Shown here one piece after another: positions 1 to 6,817 of a stretch of DNA of 64,000 bases. Every line of letters starts with the position of its first letter. Position 1 is the stretch's first letter. Location of the stretch: the NCBI RefSeq assembly GCF_900103165.1, contig NZ_FNKY01000001.1, forward strand, positions 2,480,001-2,544,000, in the 5' to 3' direction. The stretch comes from Nitrosospira multiformis. Its GTDB lineage: Bacteria; Pseudomonadota; Gammaproteobacteria; Burkholderiales; Nitrosomonadaceae. The position numbers and the translations under genes were made by a program. Under the pieces are notes generated by a model. The model was not told the origin of the DNA, did not search any database, and saw nothing but the letters and a program-made list of their open reading frames with translations.

Positions 1-833
1 CTTATCTTGCAGCCAAGAGCGAACTCAAGGAAACGACCCTCGGCATTGGTGCGTATGATGCCCTGCACGCCATGGATTACATGGTTTTCGCCCATCTCCA
101 GCAAGCGCAAGACCAGGCAGCCAAACGCCTTGTGGACGAAGCTACGTCGATTCGCAAGGTCAATGTGGAAAATTTCCCGGCCGCTTATGCCTTCGCCGCC
201 ATTCCCGCCCGCTTTGCACTAGAGCGCGGCGACTGGAAAGGCGCTGCCACGCTCGAGCTGTCGCCCGCCGGGCTGACCTGGAGCAAATTCCCGCAGGCTG
301 AAGCGGTCCTTGTCTTTGCCCGCGGCCTGGGCGCCGCGCGCAGCGGAGATATCGCGGCCGCCCGCAAGGATATCGCACGACTGCAGGCACTCAAGGAAAC
401 GATGACGGCGACTAAACTGGATTATTGGGCGGGTCAGGCCGACTATCAAATTCAGACAGCCAACGCCTGGCTTGCTTTTGCACAGAGTCGAAACGACGAG
501 GCAGTGCGGTGGATGCGTGCCGCCGCGGAAGCTGAAGACGCAAGCGACAAGCACCCGGTGAGTCCGGGTAATGTCGCTTCTTCTCGCGAGCTGCTGGGAG
601 AAATGCTGCTTGAGCTCGACCGTCCGGCAGAGGCATTTGCCGAGTTCGAGCAATCCCTGAAGCGCGATCCCAACCGCTTCCGCAGCATTTACGGTGCCGC
701 TCGCGCAGCGGAGGCGTCAGGCAACCGGAAGGAGGCTCGCGACTATTATGCCAGGCTCCAGATCCTGGCGGCCGATCATGATACCGCGCGTGATGAACTG
801 GCCCAGGCCAAGGCCTTTCTCGGGAAACAGTGA
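1..833 (+). CDS. Tetratricopeptide-repeat protein, C-terminal part (5' end outside window)
   Basis: The reading frame is open from the first bases of the window and ends with TGA at 831-833, so only the C-terminal ~276 residues are present. Helical repeats rich in Ala and Leu with YGAARAAEASGN-type TPR loops fill the sequence. It is a clear paralog of the C-terminal half of the protein at 55530-57167: both share the blocks HAxDYM, AYxFAAIPARxALERG, KxPQAEAVxxFARG, KLxYWAxQxDxQ and the closing FAEFExxLxxxPNR. The family probably acts as a periplasmic or soluble scaffold, but no enzymatic role can be assigned. The gene is followed 69 bp later by a flavin reductase on the same strand and may share its transcript. 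The coding call is firm; the function is unknown. Confidence 0.85.
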   Translation, partial: YLAAKSELKETTLGIGAYDALHAMDYMVFAHLQQAQDQAAKRLVDEATSIRKVNVENFPAAYAFAAIPARFALERGDWKGAATLELSPAGLTWSKFPQAEAVLVFARGLGAARSGDIAAARKDIARLQALKETMTATKLDYWAGQADYQIQTANAWLAFAQSRNDEAVRWMRAAAEAEDASDKHPVSPGNVASSRELLGEMLLELDRPAEAFAEFEQSLKRDPNRFRSIYGAARAAEASGNRKEARDYYARLQILAADHDTARDELAQAKAFLGKQ

Positions 834-902
834 TTGCGGCAACCGCCTCAATCAATTCCCCACGCCAGATTGGCAGGTAATTCTTTTAAGAAAGGAAAAA
901 TC

Positions 903-2120
903 ATGTCTCAATATGACCCCGACAAACTCGAACACCCCTCTCGTCGCTCGGCAAATGACCTGCTTACCAATACCAGCGAAAGCGTAGTGCAAGACGCTTT
1001 TCAAAGTCAGTGCCAGTGCGATCATGACCGCGAAGTGCCCGAAGTCGATCTACTGTCTCCATTGACCATTCGCGGCGTCACTTTCCCCAACCGCATCGCA
1101 ATGTCGCCGATGTGCATGTACTCGGCGGAGGATGGTTTTGCCAATGACTTCCATCTGGTTCACCTCGGCAGCCGGGCGATGGGCGGCGTAGGGCTGGTAA
1201 TCGTCGAGGCGACGGCAGTCACCGCCGAGGGGCGCATCTCACCTGCCGACATGGGAATCTGGAAAGACGAACATATCGAGCCATTGGCCCGGATTGCGCG
1301 GTTCGTGGAGACGCAAGGCGCCATTCCCGGCATCCAGCTCGCTCACGCGGGGCGCAAGGCCAGTTGCGATAAACCATGGACCGGCGGGCACAGCCTTAAA
1401 ACCGCTACCGAAGGTGGCTGGCCGGTTATCGGGCCCAGCCCCCTGCCCTTCGACGCGGGGGACCCGATTCCAGCGGCCATGTCGGAAGCGGATATCGGGC
1501 ATTGCATCGACGCCTGGAAAGCCGCCACCAAACGCGCGCTGGCGGCAGGCTTCAAACTCATCGAGCTTCATGCCGCTCACGGCTACCTGATGCACGAGTT
1601 TCTCTCGCCCATCAGCAACCAGCGCACCGACGAATATGGCGGTAGCCTCGAGAATCGCATGCGGCTATTGCTGCGCCTCGCCGGACGGTTGCGCGAAATC
1701 ATCCCTCATGACCTGCCTTTCTTCGTGCGCATCTCCGCAACCGATTGGACCCACGGGGCCTGGGATATCGAGCAATCGATTGCGCTGTGCAGGGAGCTGA
1801 AGGCGCTGGGCGTGGATCTGATCGACGTCTCCTCCGGCGGCGCGACTCCCGATGCGAAGATTCCCGTATCAAGGGGCTACCAGATTCCTTTCGCCCGGCG
1901 TATCCGCGAAGAAGCAAAAATCCGCACCGGCGGCCTGGGTATGATTACCGACCCGCAGTATGCGGATGAAATCATCACCAGCGGCCAGGCAGACCTCGTT
2001 TTTATCGGGCGGGAGCTGCTGCGAGAGCCCTACTGGGCCATCAAGGCACAACACTCCATGGGGGAGGAACCAGCATGGCCGACCCAATATGGCTATGCGG
2101 TGAAACGTCGGGCAAAATAA
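903..2120 (+). CDS. NADH:flavin oxidoreductase, old yellow enzyme family (YqjM-like)
   Basis: An FMN-dependent ene-reductase that would reduce activated C=C bonds in the cytoplasm using NAD(P)H. The TIM-barrel signatures of the thermophilic-like/YqjM class are present: the active-site Cys71 in SPMCMYS, HAGRK at 148-152, the HGYLMHEFLSP block followed by NQRTDEYGG, and a C-terminal phosphate-binding region (GLGMIT, then FIGRELLREP). The start at 903 has AAAGGAA about 6 bases upstream; an upstream in-frame ATG at 834 lacks such a site. About 45 residues precede the usual family start, including a CQC motif and several acidic residues, which is longer than typical. In some bacteria OYE enzymes are controlled by NemR-type TetR repressors; a TetR gene with paired operators sits far away at 53.8-58.3 kb, so no direct link is claimed. 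Confidence 0.92.
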   Translation: MSQYDPDKLEHPSRRSANDLLTNTSESVVQDAFQSQCQCDHDREVPEVDLLSPLTIRGVTFPNRIAMSPMCMYSAEDGFANDFHLVHLGSRAMGGVGLVIVEATAVTAEGRISPADMGIWKDEHIEPLARIARFVETQGAIPGIQLAHAGRKASCDKPWTGGHSLKTATEGGWPVIGPSPLPFDAGDPIPAAMSEADIGHCIDAWKAATKRALAAGFKLIELHAAHGYLMHEFLSPISNQRTDEYGGSLENRMRLLLRLAGRLREIIPHDLPFFVRISATDWTHGAWDIEQSIALCRELKALGVDLIDVSSGGATPDAKIPVSRGYQIPFARRIREEAKIRTGGLGMITDPQYADEIITSGQADLVFIGRELLREPYWAIKAQHSMGEEPAWPTQYGYAVKRRAK

Positions 2121-2473
2121 GGGCGGGAATACAAGAAGTCCGTGATGGAAAAAGGCTTGATAGCTCGCGTTACTTGCGACCAATGGATTTCACTCAAAAA
2201 GCTATTATTCATTATTCTTTATAACGATGGGAATCGCCGTTAGCAGGAAACCGCGGTCTGTCCCCAATGCTGTTCCAATCAGATAGTTACATGATCGTCT
2301 GAGCAAAACTGCCGGATACTACTGCCTTTTACAAAAGCAGCTTAAGTGCGTTACCGCACAGACCGCTTTCTGATCCGCGTTTATCGTTCAAACTCGCCCT
2401 TTATTTCGATTAGTTTTTAAAAATAGAATGTTCTGGCGAGTGTGTTTCCTGAAGATGAGATAGGAGGTCACAA
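2121..2473. other. Intergenic region with one 'gtctgtcccc' repeat end
   Basis: No credible gene. Positions 2250-2265 (accgcggtctgtcccc) are the inverted complement, with one mismatch, of the repeat end at 2906-2921, and so belong to the same dispersed repeat family as the transposase element downstream. The last ~40 bases are AT-rich and lead into a good ribosome binding site (taggaggt) for the next gene. Confidence 0.55.
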
Positions 2474-2791
2474 ATGAAAACGAAATTATTCATGTCAGTT
2501 GTTCTACCCGCTACGATAGTATTCGCAACCTCGGCTTTTGCCGAAAAAGAGGAAAGAATTCCGTGGGCGGATGTACCGCCTGCAGTTCAGAAAACGATAA
2601 TCGATCACGCAGGCGGTGGAAAAATTGAGGAAATTGAGAAGGAAACGAAAACACAGCACGTTCGAATCCTTCATTTCGATAGCGACAAAATCGTTACTGT
2701 TTATGAAGCTGAGGTAGAAAAACCGGATGGTAAGGAAATTGAGATCAGGGTCGACGAAAATGGCAAGCTCCTCAAGATAAAACATCTGTAG
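2474..2791 (+). CDS. Small secreted PepSY-like protein
   Basis: A 105-residue protein with a Sec signal peptide (MKTKLF..., hydrophobic core, cleavage after TSAFA near residue 23). The mature part is charged. It has the pattern seen in PepSY-like or BLIP-like periplasmic domains: IPWADVPPAVQKTI, a Gly-Gly turn, then alternating strands ending in DENGKLLKIKH. An AGGAGGT ribosome binding site lies 7 bases before the ATG. It stands alone with no operon partner. The family assignment comes from the general look (an alpha helix followed by beta strands and a D-x-x-G-K-L ending), so the function is unknown; a role in peptidase inhibition or metal/redox sensing in the periplasm would be a guess. Confidence 0.8.
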   Translation: MKTKLFMSVVLPATIVFATSAFAEKEERIPWADVPPAVQKTIIDHAGGGKIEEIEKETKTQHVRILHFDSDKIVTVYEAEVEKPDGKEIEIRVDENGKLLKIKHL

Positions 2792-2905
2792 CGTCCGTCA
2801 AATGAACCACCCCCGCGCCAAGAACGCGGGGTATCAAAAGAAAGAAAACCAATAGGGTCAGACTCTGCGAAAAATGGCGAAAAATGGAAAAATGAATGGA
2901 AAAAT

Positions 2906-3059
2906 GGGGACAGACCACGGTTCTCCACTACTCTTGAAATAATTTATCCGATTCTGGTTCCAACATTTTGCGTGGCCGTCCTGGTTTTCCGGGTATTACT
3001 CGTTTTCCTATGACTGACGACATTTGCACGGCGAAACGTTCATTACCAAGTGGGGGGAA
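2906..3059. repeat. Truncated, diverged copy of the 3' end of the adjacent transposase element
   Basis: This stretch repeats 3062-3210 with roughly 10 percent divergence. Both begin GGGGACAGACCAC, continue through the stop codon and last ~45 codons of the transposase (minus strand), and the first copy then breaks off at cattaccaagt. Immediately before it (2869-2907) is a short tract of repeated gaaaaatgg units. It is a decayed piece of a second element insertion, not a gene. Confidence 0.8.
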
Positions 3060-3061
3060 AT

Positions 3062-3860
3062 GGGGACAGACCACAATTCTCCGCTACTCTTGAAATAATT
3101 TATCTGATTCTGGTTCCAACGTCTTGCGCGGGCGTCCTGGTTTTCCGGGTATCACTCGTTTTCCTATGGCTGACGACACTTGCACGGCGAAACGTTCGTT
3201 GCCAAGTATAAAATTGCCATTTGTGGCTCGCCGGATTTCATCCATCAATGGCGGCTCCAATTCGTGGCGAAATAACGCGCGGTATGCTGCCTGTCGGGCT
3301 GCGGCATCCAGACCCAACATCTCATAAAGTGAATGTGGTTCACCAAGGCATCAACCTCACCCTGCGCGTTCGCCCGGTAACTTGACCAACGATATTCCGT
3401 CGGATGCGCTACCATGCCCGCCCGTACCGGATTCAACTCAATGTAGCGTTGGCAAGCCAACAAATAGATTTCGTCTTGTATCAAACAGGAACGGAATCGT
3501 CCTTCCCAGAGCGTCCCGCTTCGCTGGTAGGTGCGATTTACATACTGCACGTAACACTGACCCAGTACCTTCATTAACAATCCCGGCGCTTCGACCCCAT
3601 CAGCCGAAATCAGTAGATGTACATGGTTAGTCATCAGCACATAGGCGTGAACCTGGCATCCTGTCTTACTGGCGTGCTCGGCCAACCAGTCCAAATAGAC
3701 GGAGTAATCCTCGTCAGCGAAGAAGCAAGCTTGGCGATTGTTGCCGCGCTGGATGATGTGCAGGGGAATATTGGGTAAGACAAGACGAGCTCGGCGCGGC
3801 ATGGTGTGACTTCAGTAAGGAACACTGGGTGAGTCTAGCAGAAAACAGTGGTCTGTCCCC
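3062..3860 (-). mobile_element. REP-associated tyrosine transposase (RAYT) element with 13-bp inverted ends
   Basis: The unit is bounded on the left by ggggacagaccac (3062-3074) and on the right by its exact inverted complement gtggtctgtcccc (3848-3860), and contains one transposase gene. Solo copies of the same end occur at 2250-2265 and 2906-2921. RAYT genes are known to be associated with palindromic REP sequences, so these ends may be the substrate of the encoded Y1 transposase. No clear target duplication was seen. Confidence 0.65.
3084..3802 (-). pseudogene. Y1 (HUH) transposase of the RAYT family, frameshifted
   Basis: The N-terminal 150 or so residues carry Y1-transposase hallmarks: PRRARLVLPNIPLHIIQRGNN at the start, the metal-binding HVHLLI (HUH) motif, LWEGRFRSCLI, and the block YIELNPVRAGMV followed by YRWSSYRAN, which contains the catalytic Tyr region. 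Near 3334-3340 the frame is lost: translation runs into VNHIHFMRC, whereas the next frame continues as HSLYEMLGLDAAARQAAYRALF to the natural end GRPRKTLEPESDKLFQE at 3084. One missing base explains this. The intact product would be about 238 residues. It is probably inactive in this copy. In some bacteria RAYTs are domesticated, but the frameshift argues against that here. Confidence 0.8.
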
Positions 3861-3875
3861 TATTTCCGGTGAGCG

Positions 3876-4026
3876 AAATAGATTGATTGGATGCGAAGAA
3901 GCCAGCGTGGCAATAATTGCCATGCTGGCTGATGTACAGGGGAATATTGGATAAAATAAGAAAAGTTCAACGCGGTATGGTATGAATTTAGTAAAAAGCC
4001 CGGGCCGAGTCTAGTAGAAAACCATG
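3876..4026. repeat. Degenerate copy of the 5' end of the transposase element
   Basis: Positions ~3890-4026 resemble ~3715-3848 (gene start plus upstream flank) over their full length, with shared blocks cgaagaagc, tggc.at..ttgcc, aggggaatattgg and gagtctag.agaaaac. On the minus strand it encodes a degenerate N-terminus of the transposase but carries many substitutions. Together with the 2906-3059 fragment it shows that the locus has received this element family more than once. Confidence 0.7.
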
Positions 4027-4097
4027 GGCGGTTCGCAGCTTCCAAGCGGTGGCAAGTAGACAAGATACTTAGATTTTTAATAATTTATCCTTTGGAA

Positions 4098-4160
4098 TTG
4101 ACAAAGTCTTGTTAGAGATGTATTATCCATCCGTCCTAAGGACGGATGGATAATACATCT
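4098..4160 (+). promoter_or_regulatory. Sigma-70 promoter P1 overlapped by 45-bp perfect palindrome (candidate AbiEi operator 1)
   Basis: TTGACA (4098-4103), a 17-base spacer and TATTAT (4121-4126) form a near-consensus promoter reading rightwards. A palindrome with 22-base perfectly complementary arms around a single central base covers 4116-4160, so it includes the -10 box and the expected start point near 4133. Its core is CGTCCTAAGGACG (4132-4144). Because transcription would begin inside the palindrome, a DNA operator is more likely than an RNA hairpin. AbiEi antitoxins are known to autorepress by binding inverted repeats in their promoters. Confidence 0.75.
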
Positions 4161-4250
4161 CCTTAAAGAACTTCCCTATGTGGCAATTTCTCGGATGAAC
4201 CTGACTATCTTAGACGGGGTTACCTTCTAAAACCTCAATGCGCTCAGCTC

Positions 4251-4312
4251 TTGACGTAATATTGTAGTTGCAGTATCCTACACACGTCCTAAGGACGTGT
4301 GTAGGATACTGC
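4251..4312 (+). promoter_or_regulatory. Sigma-70 promoter P2 overlapped by 43-bp perfect palindrome (candidate AbiEi operator 2)
   Basis: TTGACG (4251-4256), 17 bases, TATCCT (4274-4279). A palindrome of 21-base perfect arms around one base spans 4270-4312 and has the same core CGTCCTAAGGACG (4285-4297). The core begins 11 bases after the first base of the -10 box, exactly as in P1, although the outer arms of the two palindromes differ. The transcript would start near 4286, giving a short leader of about 39 bases before the ATG at 4325 with no good Shine-Dalgarno sequence close to it. Confidence 0.72.
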
Positions 4313-4324
4313 TTTATCACTGAT

Positions 4325-5251
4325 ATGACATCCAACGGCTTTCCTATTGTCCGCGCTCTTGCTCTCGAACTCGGGAAGCTAGAAATGCCAGTAGTCCTTC
4401 GATACGATATTGCGCGTATCACTTGGCACTTGTACAAGGCTCAAGTTTATGAAGGCCAACCACTCAAAATTAAACGTGCCGCGCTGGATACACGTACCTT
4501 CACCAATATTGAGCGTAAGCTTCAAAACGACGCAGTTCTAAAATCGTTGCAAGGCCTGCCCGATCGTGCTGCTTATTCGCTCATAGGTGCCAATGTTACA
4601 GACCGCAGCGCCATCATCTGTTCCATTGACCCATTCTGTTACTTATCACATTTGAGTGCCATGGAGTTTCACGGTCTAACCGATCGGATGCCGGAGCAAA
4701 TCTATGTCTCAACGCCTAGGGGCAGCGACTGGACAATTTTTGCCGAAGAAAAAATGGAAAAAGACTTGGGAAAAGACTTCGAAGTCTACCGAAAGAGTGG
4801 CCTTCCTCTACTCCGGCGAACAACGATAACTAAAATCGGGCATCGGTCGGTACATCGTTACGCGAGCATACACCCGGGTGCATTTCGGATAATCAAAGGT
4901 TCACCTATCCGAGTGGCCACAATCGGCCGAACCTTCTTGGACATGCTTCGCAAGCCCGACCTATGTGGAGGAATTGCTCATGTGATCCAGGTCTTTAAAA
5001 AGTATGCAGCAATCAATAAACGCCTCATCTTCGACGAACTGGATCAACACGGCGCCCCTATCGACAAGGTTCGTGCTGGCTTTATCCTTGAAGAAATCTG
5101 TCAGATTCGAGATCCGCGTATTAATGCTTGGAGTATATTTGCTGCTCGTGGCGGCTCCAGAAGATTGGATCCGGCTGCTGACTATGAACCCAATTTCTCT
5201 GAGCGCTGGATGCTATCGATCAACATTGCAACATCCGATGAAGAATTGTGA
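4325..5251 (+). CDS. abiEi: AbiEi-family antitoxin / transcriptional autoregulator
   Basis: A 308-residue protein with the layout of type IV antitoxin AbiEi: an N-terminal winged-helix part (residues ~10-75, with LALELGKLEMPVVLRYDIA and later NIERKLQNDAVLKSL) and a C-terminal AbiEi domain containing DPFCYLSHLSAMEFHGLTDRMP (102-123) and VATIGRTFLDMLRKPDLCGGI. In known systems the antitoxin represses the operon by binding inverted repeats and counteracts the toxin without direct contact. The ATG at 4325 was chosen because it fits the family N-terminus; the frame is open further upstream but runs through the palindrome. The gene overlaps the toxin gene by the sequence GTGA, so translation is probably coupled. 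Promoter-overlapping palindromes upstream fit autorepression. Confidence 0.85.
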   Translation: MTSNGFPIVRALALELGKLEMPVVLRYDIARITWHLYKAQVYEGQPLKIKRAALDTRTFTNIERKLQNDAVLKSLQGLPDRAAYSLIGANVTDRSAIICSIDPFCYLSHLSAMEFHGLTDRMPEQIYVSTPRGSDWTIFAEEKMEKDLGKDFEVYRKSGLPLLRRTTITKIGHRSVHRYASIHPGAFRIIKGSPIRVATIGRTFLDMLRKPDLCGGIAHVIQVFKKYAAINKRLIFDELDQHGAPIDKVRAGFILEEICQIRDPRINAWSIFAARGGSRRLDPAADYEPNFSERWMLSINIATSDEEL

Positions 5252-6138
5252 TTGATCTTCAAGCTTGGGTCGAATCTGAAGATCAGATAGACCGAAAAAC
5301 ATTTCGACGAGCCGTACAATTGATTCTGCGTGGAATTGCACAGTCGCCTATCCTATCATCAATCATGATAATGAAAGGTGGTGTACTCTTGGCCATTCGC
5401 TACCAGAGCAGTCGATTCACCCGTGATATCGATTTCTCTACATCCCAAAGAATCCAAGATGTCGATATTCCTGCTTTGCTGAACACCATCAAAGAAGCAT
5501 TGGTGCCTATCTCAGCAGACAATGAATATGCCTTGGCATTGCGTCTTCAGTCACACGAGATCAGGCCACCAAATCGTCCCGACGTAAGTTTTCCGACGCT
5601 TCAGATGCGCATTGGCTACGTAAGCCGCTTGGAGCCGAGGTCTATGAAGCGTTTAGAAGCAACCGGATCGGCACAGGTAGTTCAGGTCGATTACAGCTTC
5701 AACGAGTGGGCCAGTGAAACGGAGAAAGAATCCATTGACGGCGGTTCGCTGTCAATGTACACCTTTCATGATCTCATCGCTGAGAAATTACGATCTGTTT
5801 TGCAGCAACCCATTCGAGAACGTGGACGTTATCAAGACATTTATGACCTCTTCTTACTCCTACAAATTGGCCATCCACCGGAAGAGGCCGATCGCGAAGC
5901 GGTTTTTCGGAAACTTCTTGAAGCTTGTCGTGAGCGCCAAGTGCCCTTGCACAGAGCTGCGATGCGTGACCCAAAGGTCATTGGACTTTCCAATCAGCAG
6001 TATAGTACCGCTCTACCAAGCCTGATATCAGGAGAACTGCCAAGCTTCGATACCGCTTACAGCGCAGTGCAAAATTTCTTCGAATCCTTACCATGGGATA
6101 CGATGACAATTGGAAACGACAGGGCTAGACTCAGCTGA
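5248..6138 (+). CDS. abiEii: AbiEii-family toxin, nucleotidyltransferase
   Basis: A 296-residue protein of the AbiEii/DUF1814 nucleotidyltransferase family, the toxic half of a type IV toxin-antitoxin and abortive-infection module. The polymerase-beta-like signature is complete: KGG at 43-45, SSRFTRDIDFS at 54-64 with metal ligands Asp60 and Asp62, and the second motif FHDLIAEK (Lys180) followed by RGRYQDIYDLFLLL (192-205). Known members act as nucleotidyltransferases that block growth, in some cases by modifying tRNA. It starts with GTG at 5248, overlapping the antitoxin stop. Nothing looks broken, so the pair is probably functional. The next gene on the other strand may be a third, unrelated defence gene. 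Confidence 0.88.
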   Translation: MIDLQAWVESEDQIDRKTFRRAVQLILRGIAQSPILSSIMIMKGGVLLAIRYQSSRFTRDIDFSTSQRIQDVDIPALLNTIKEALVPISADNEYALALRLQSHEIRPPNRPDVSFPTLQMRIGYVSRLEPRSMKRLEATGSAQVVQVDYSFNEWASETEKESIDGGSLSMYTFHDLIAEKLRSVLQQPIRERGRYQDIYDLFLLLQIGHPPEEADREAVFRKLLEACRERQVPLHRAAMRDPKVIGLSNQQYSTALPSLISGELPSFDTAYSAVQNFFESLPWDTMTIGNDRARLS

Positions 6139-6328
6139 TCTTTAGATAAGAATCCACATTCTTCTGCCACTTGAAATAAAATCTTGGTTGTCCCTAATTC
6201 CCCGCACCTGTCCAAAATGCTTCATAACCTACCCTCCCTGAAGACCATGCACAATAGCGTACTACTAGCTCATAGAAACGTCCGAAGGACCGAAAAAGTC
6301 GTGATCAGCTCATACCCGACGATCTGTA

Positions 6329-6754
6329 TTAAGCAAGCCTTCTGCCCTGTCGGTAATGTGATGGAGAAAGACGCATTACGGTATCGAAAGCCGCTTTGTA
6401 CGCAGAGACTTCCCAAAGCCAAGCCTCTTGGACCTCGTATTTTGGATTATAAAGAACCCAAATCAGATAATCCCATTCGTAATTTCTTGCCTTTCCTACC
6501 AAGGTTACAAAGCTACCGGACTTGCCGCTGGGACGATTGGCTTTGACTTGATAGCGCGCTCCGTTAAACCTGAAGTCGTAGCCTTTTCGAACCGAAGTCA
6601 TTCCCTGCATTGAGACGGAATATTCCTCAGCCGACGCACCCAAAATAAGTGCGGCATCCAATTCAGAAATTGCAGAAGTTATGCAAGGGGCATTACCAAA
6701 TACGCACTCCCATTCAAGAGCCGATTCTACTAATTTCTTCCGTAAATTTTCCAT
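6329..6754 (-). CDS. Small PD-(D/E)xK-nuclease-like protein
   Basis: A 141-residue cytoplasmic protein. Reading from the N-terminus it has an acidic residue in a helix (AISELDAALILGA, Glu31), then GYDFRFNGARYQVK with Asp60 and Gln-x-Lys at 69-71, then a Trp-Asp strand WDYLIWVLYN (94-103). This E...D...QxK arrangement on helix-strand-strand elements is the pattern of PD-(D/E)xK nucleases, with Gln in place of the second acid, as in some restriction enzymes. I recall similar small proteins annotated only as hypothetical. It sits tail to tail with the AbiE toxin gene inside an accessory patch, so a defence role is possible but unproven. No methylase partner is visible. Confidence 0.6.
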   Translation of the reverse strand: MENLRKKLVESALEWECVFGNAPCITSAISELDAALILGASAEEYSVSMQGMTSVRKGYDFRFNGARYQVKANRPSGKSGSFVTLVGKARNYEWDYLIWVLYNPKYEVQEAWLWEVSAYKAAFDTVMRLSPSHYRQGRRLA

Positions 6755-6817
6755 GAACTAAGAATTACTTGTTTCTTTGGTATCTACAAGGATACTCATC
6801 CAGTCATATCAACGCAG

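Noticed and set aside
2869-2907. Recurring gaaaaatgg units, considered as a CRISPR-like or satellite array
   Set aside because: Units are 8-10 bases and irregular without spacers; a simple low-complexity tract.
6280-6291. cgtccgaaggac, similar to the abiE operator core CGTCCTAAGGACG, downstream of the toxin gene
   Set aside because: Lacks the long arms and has one changed base; a short match like this is expected by chance.
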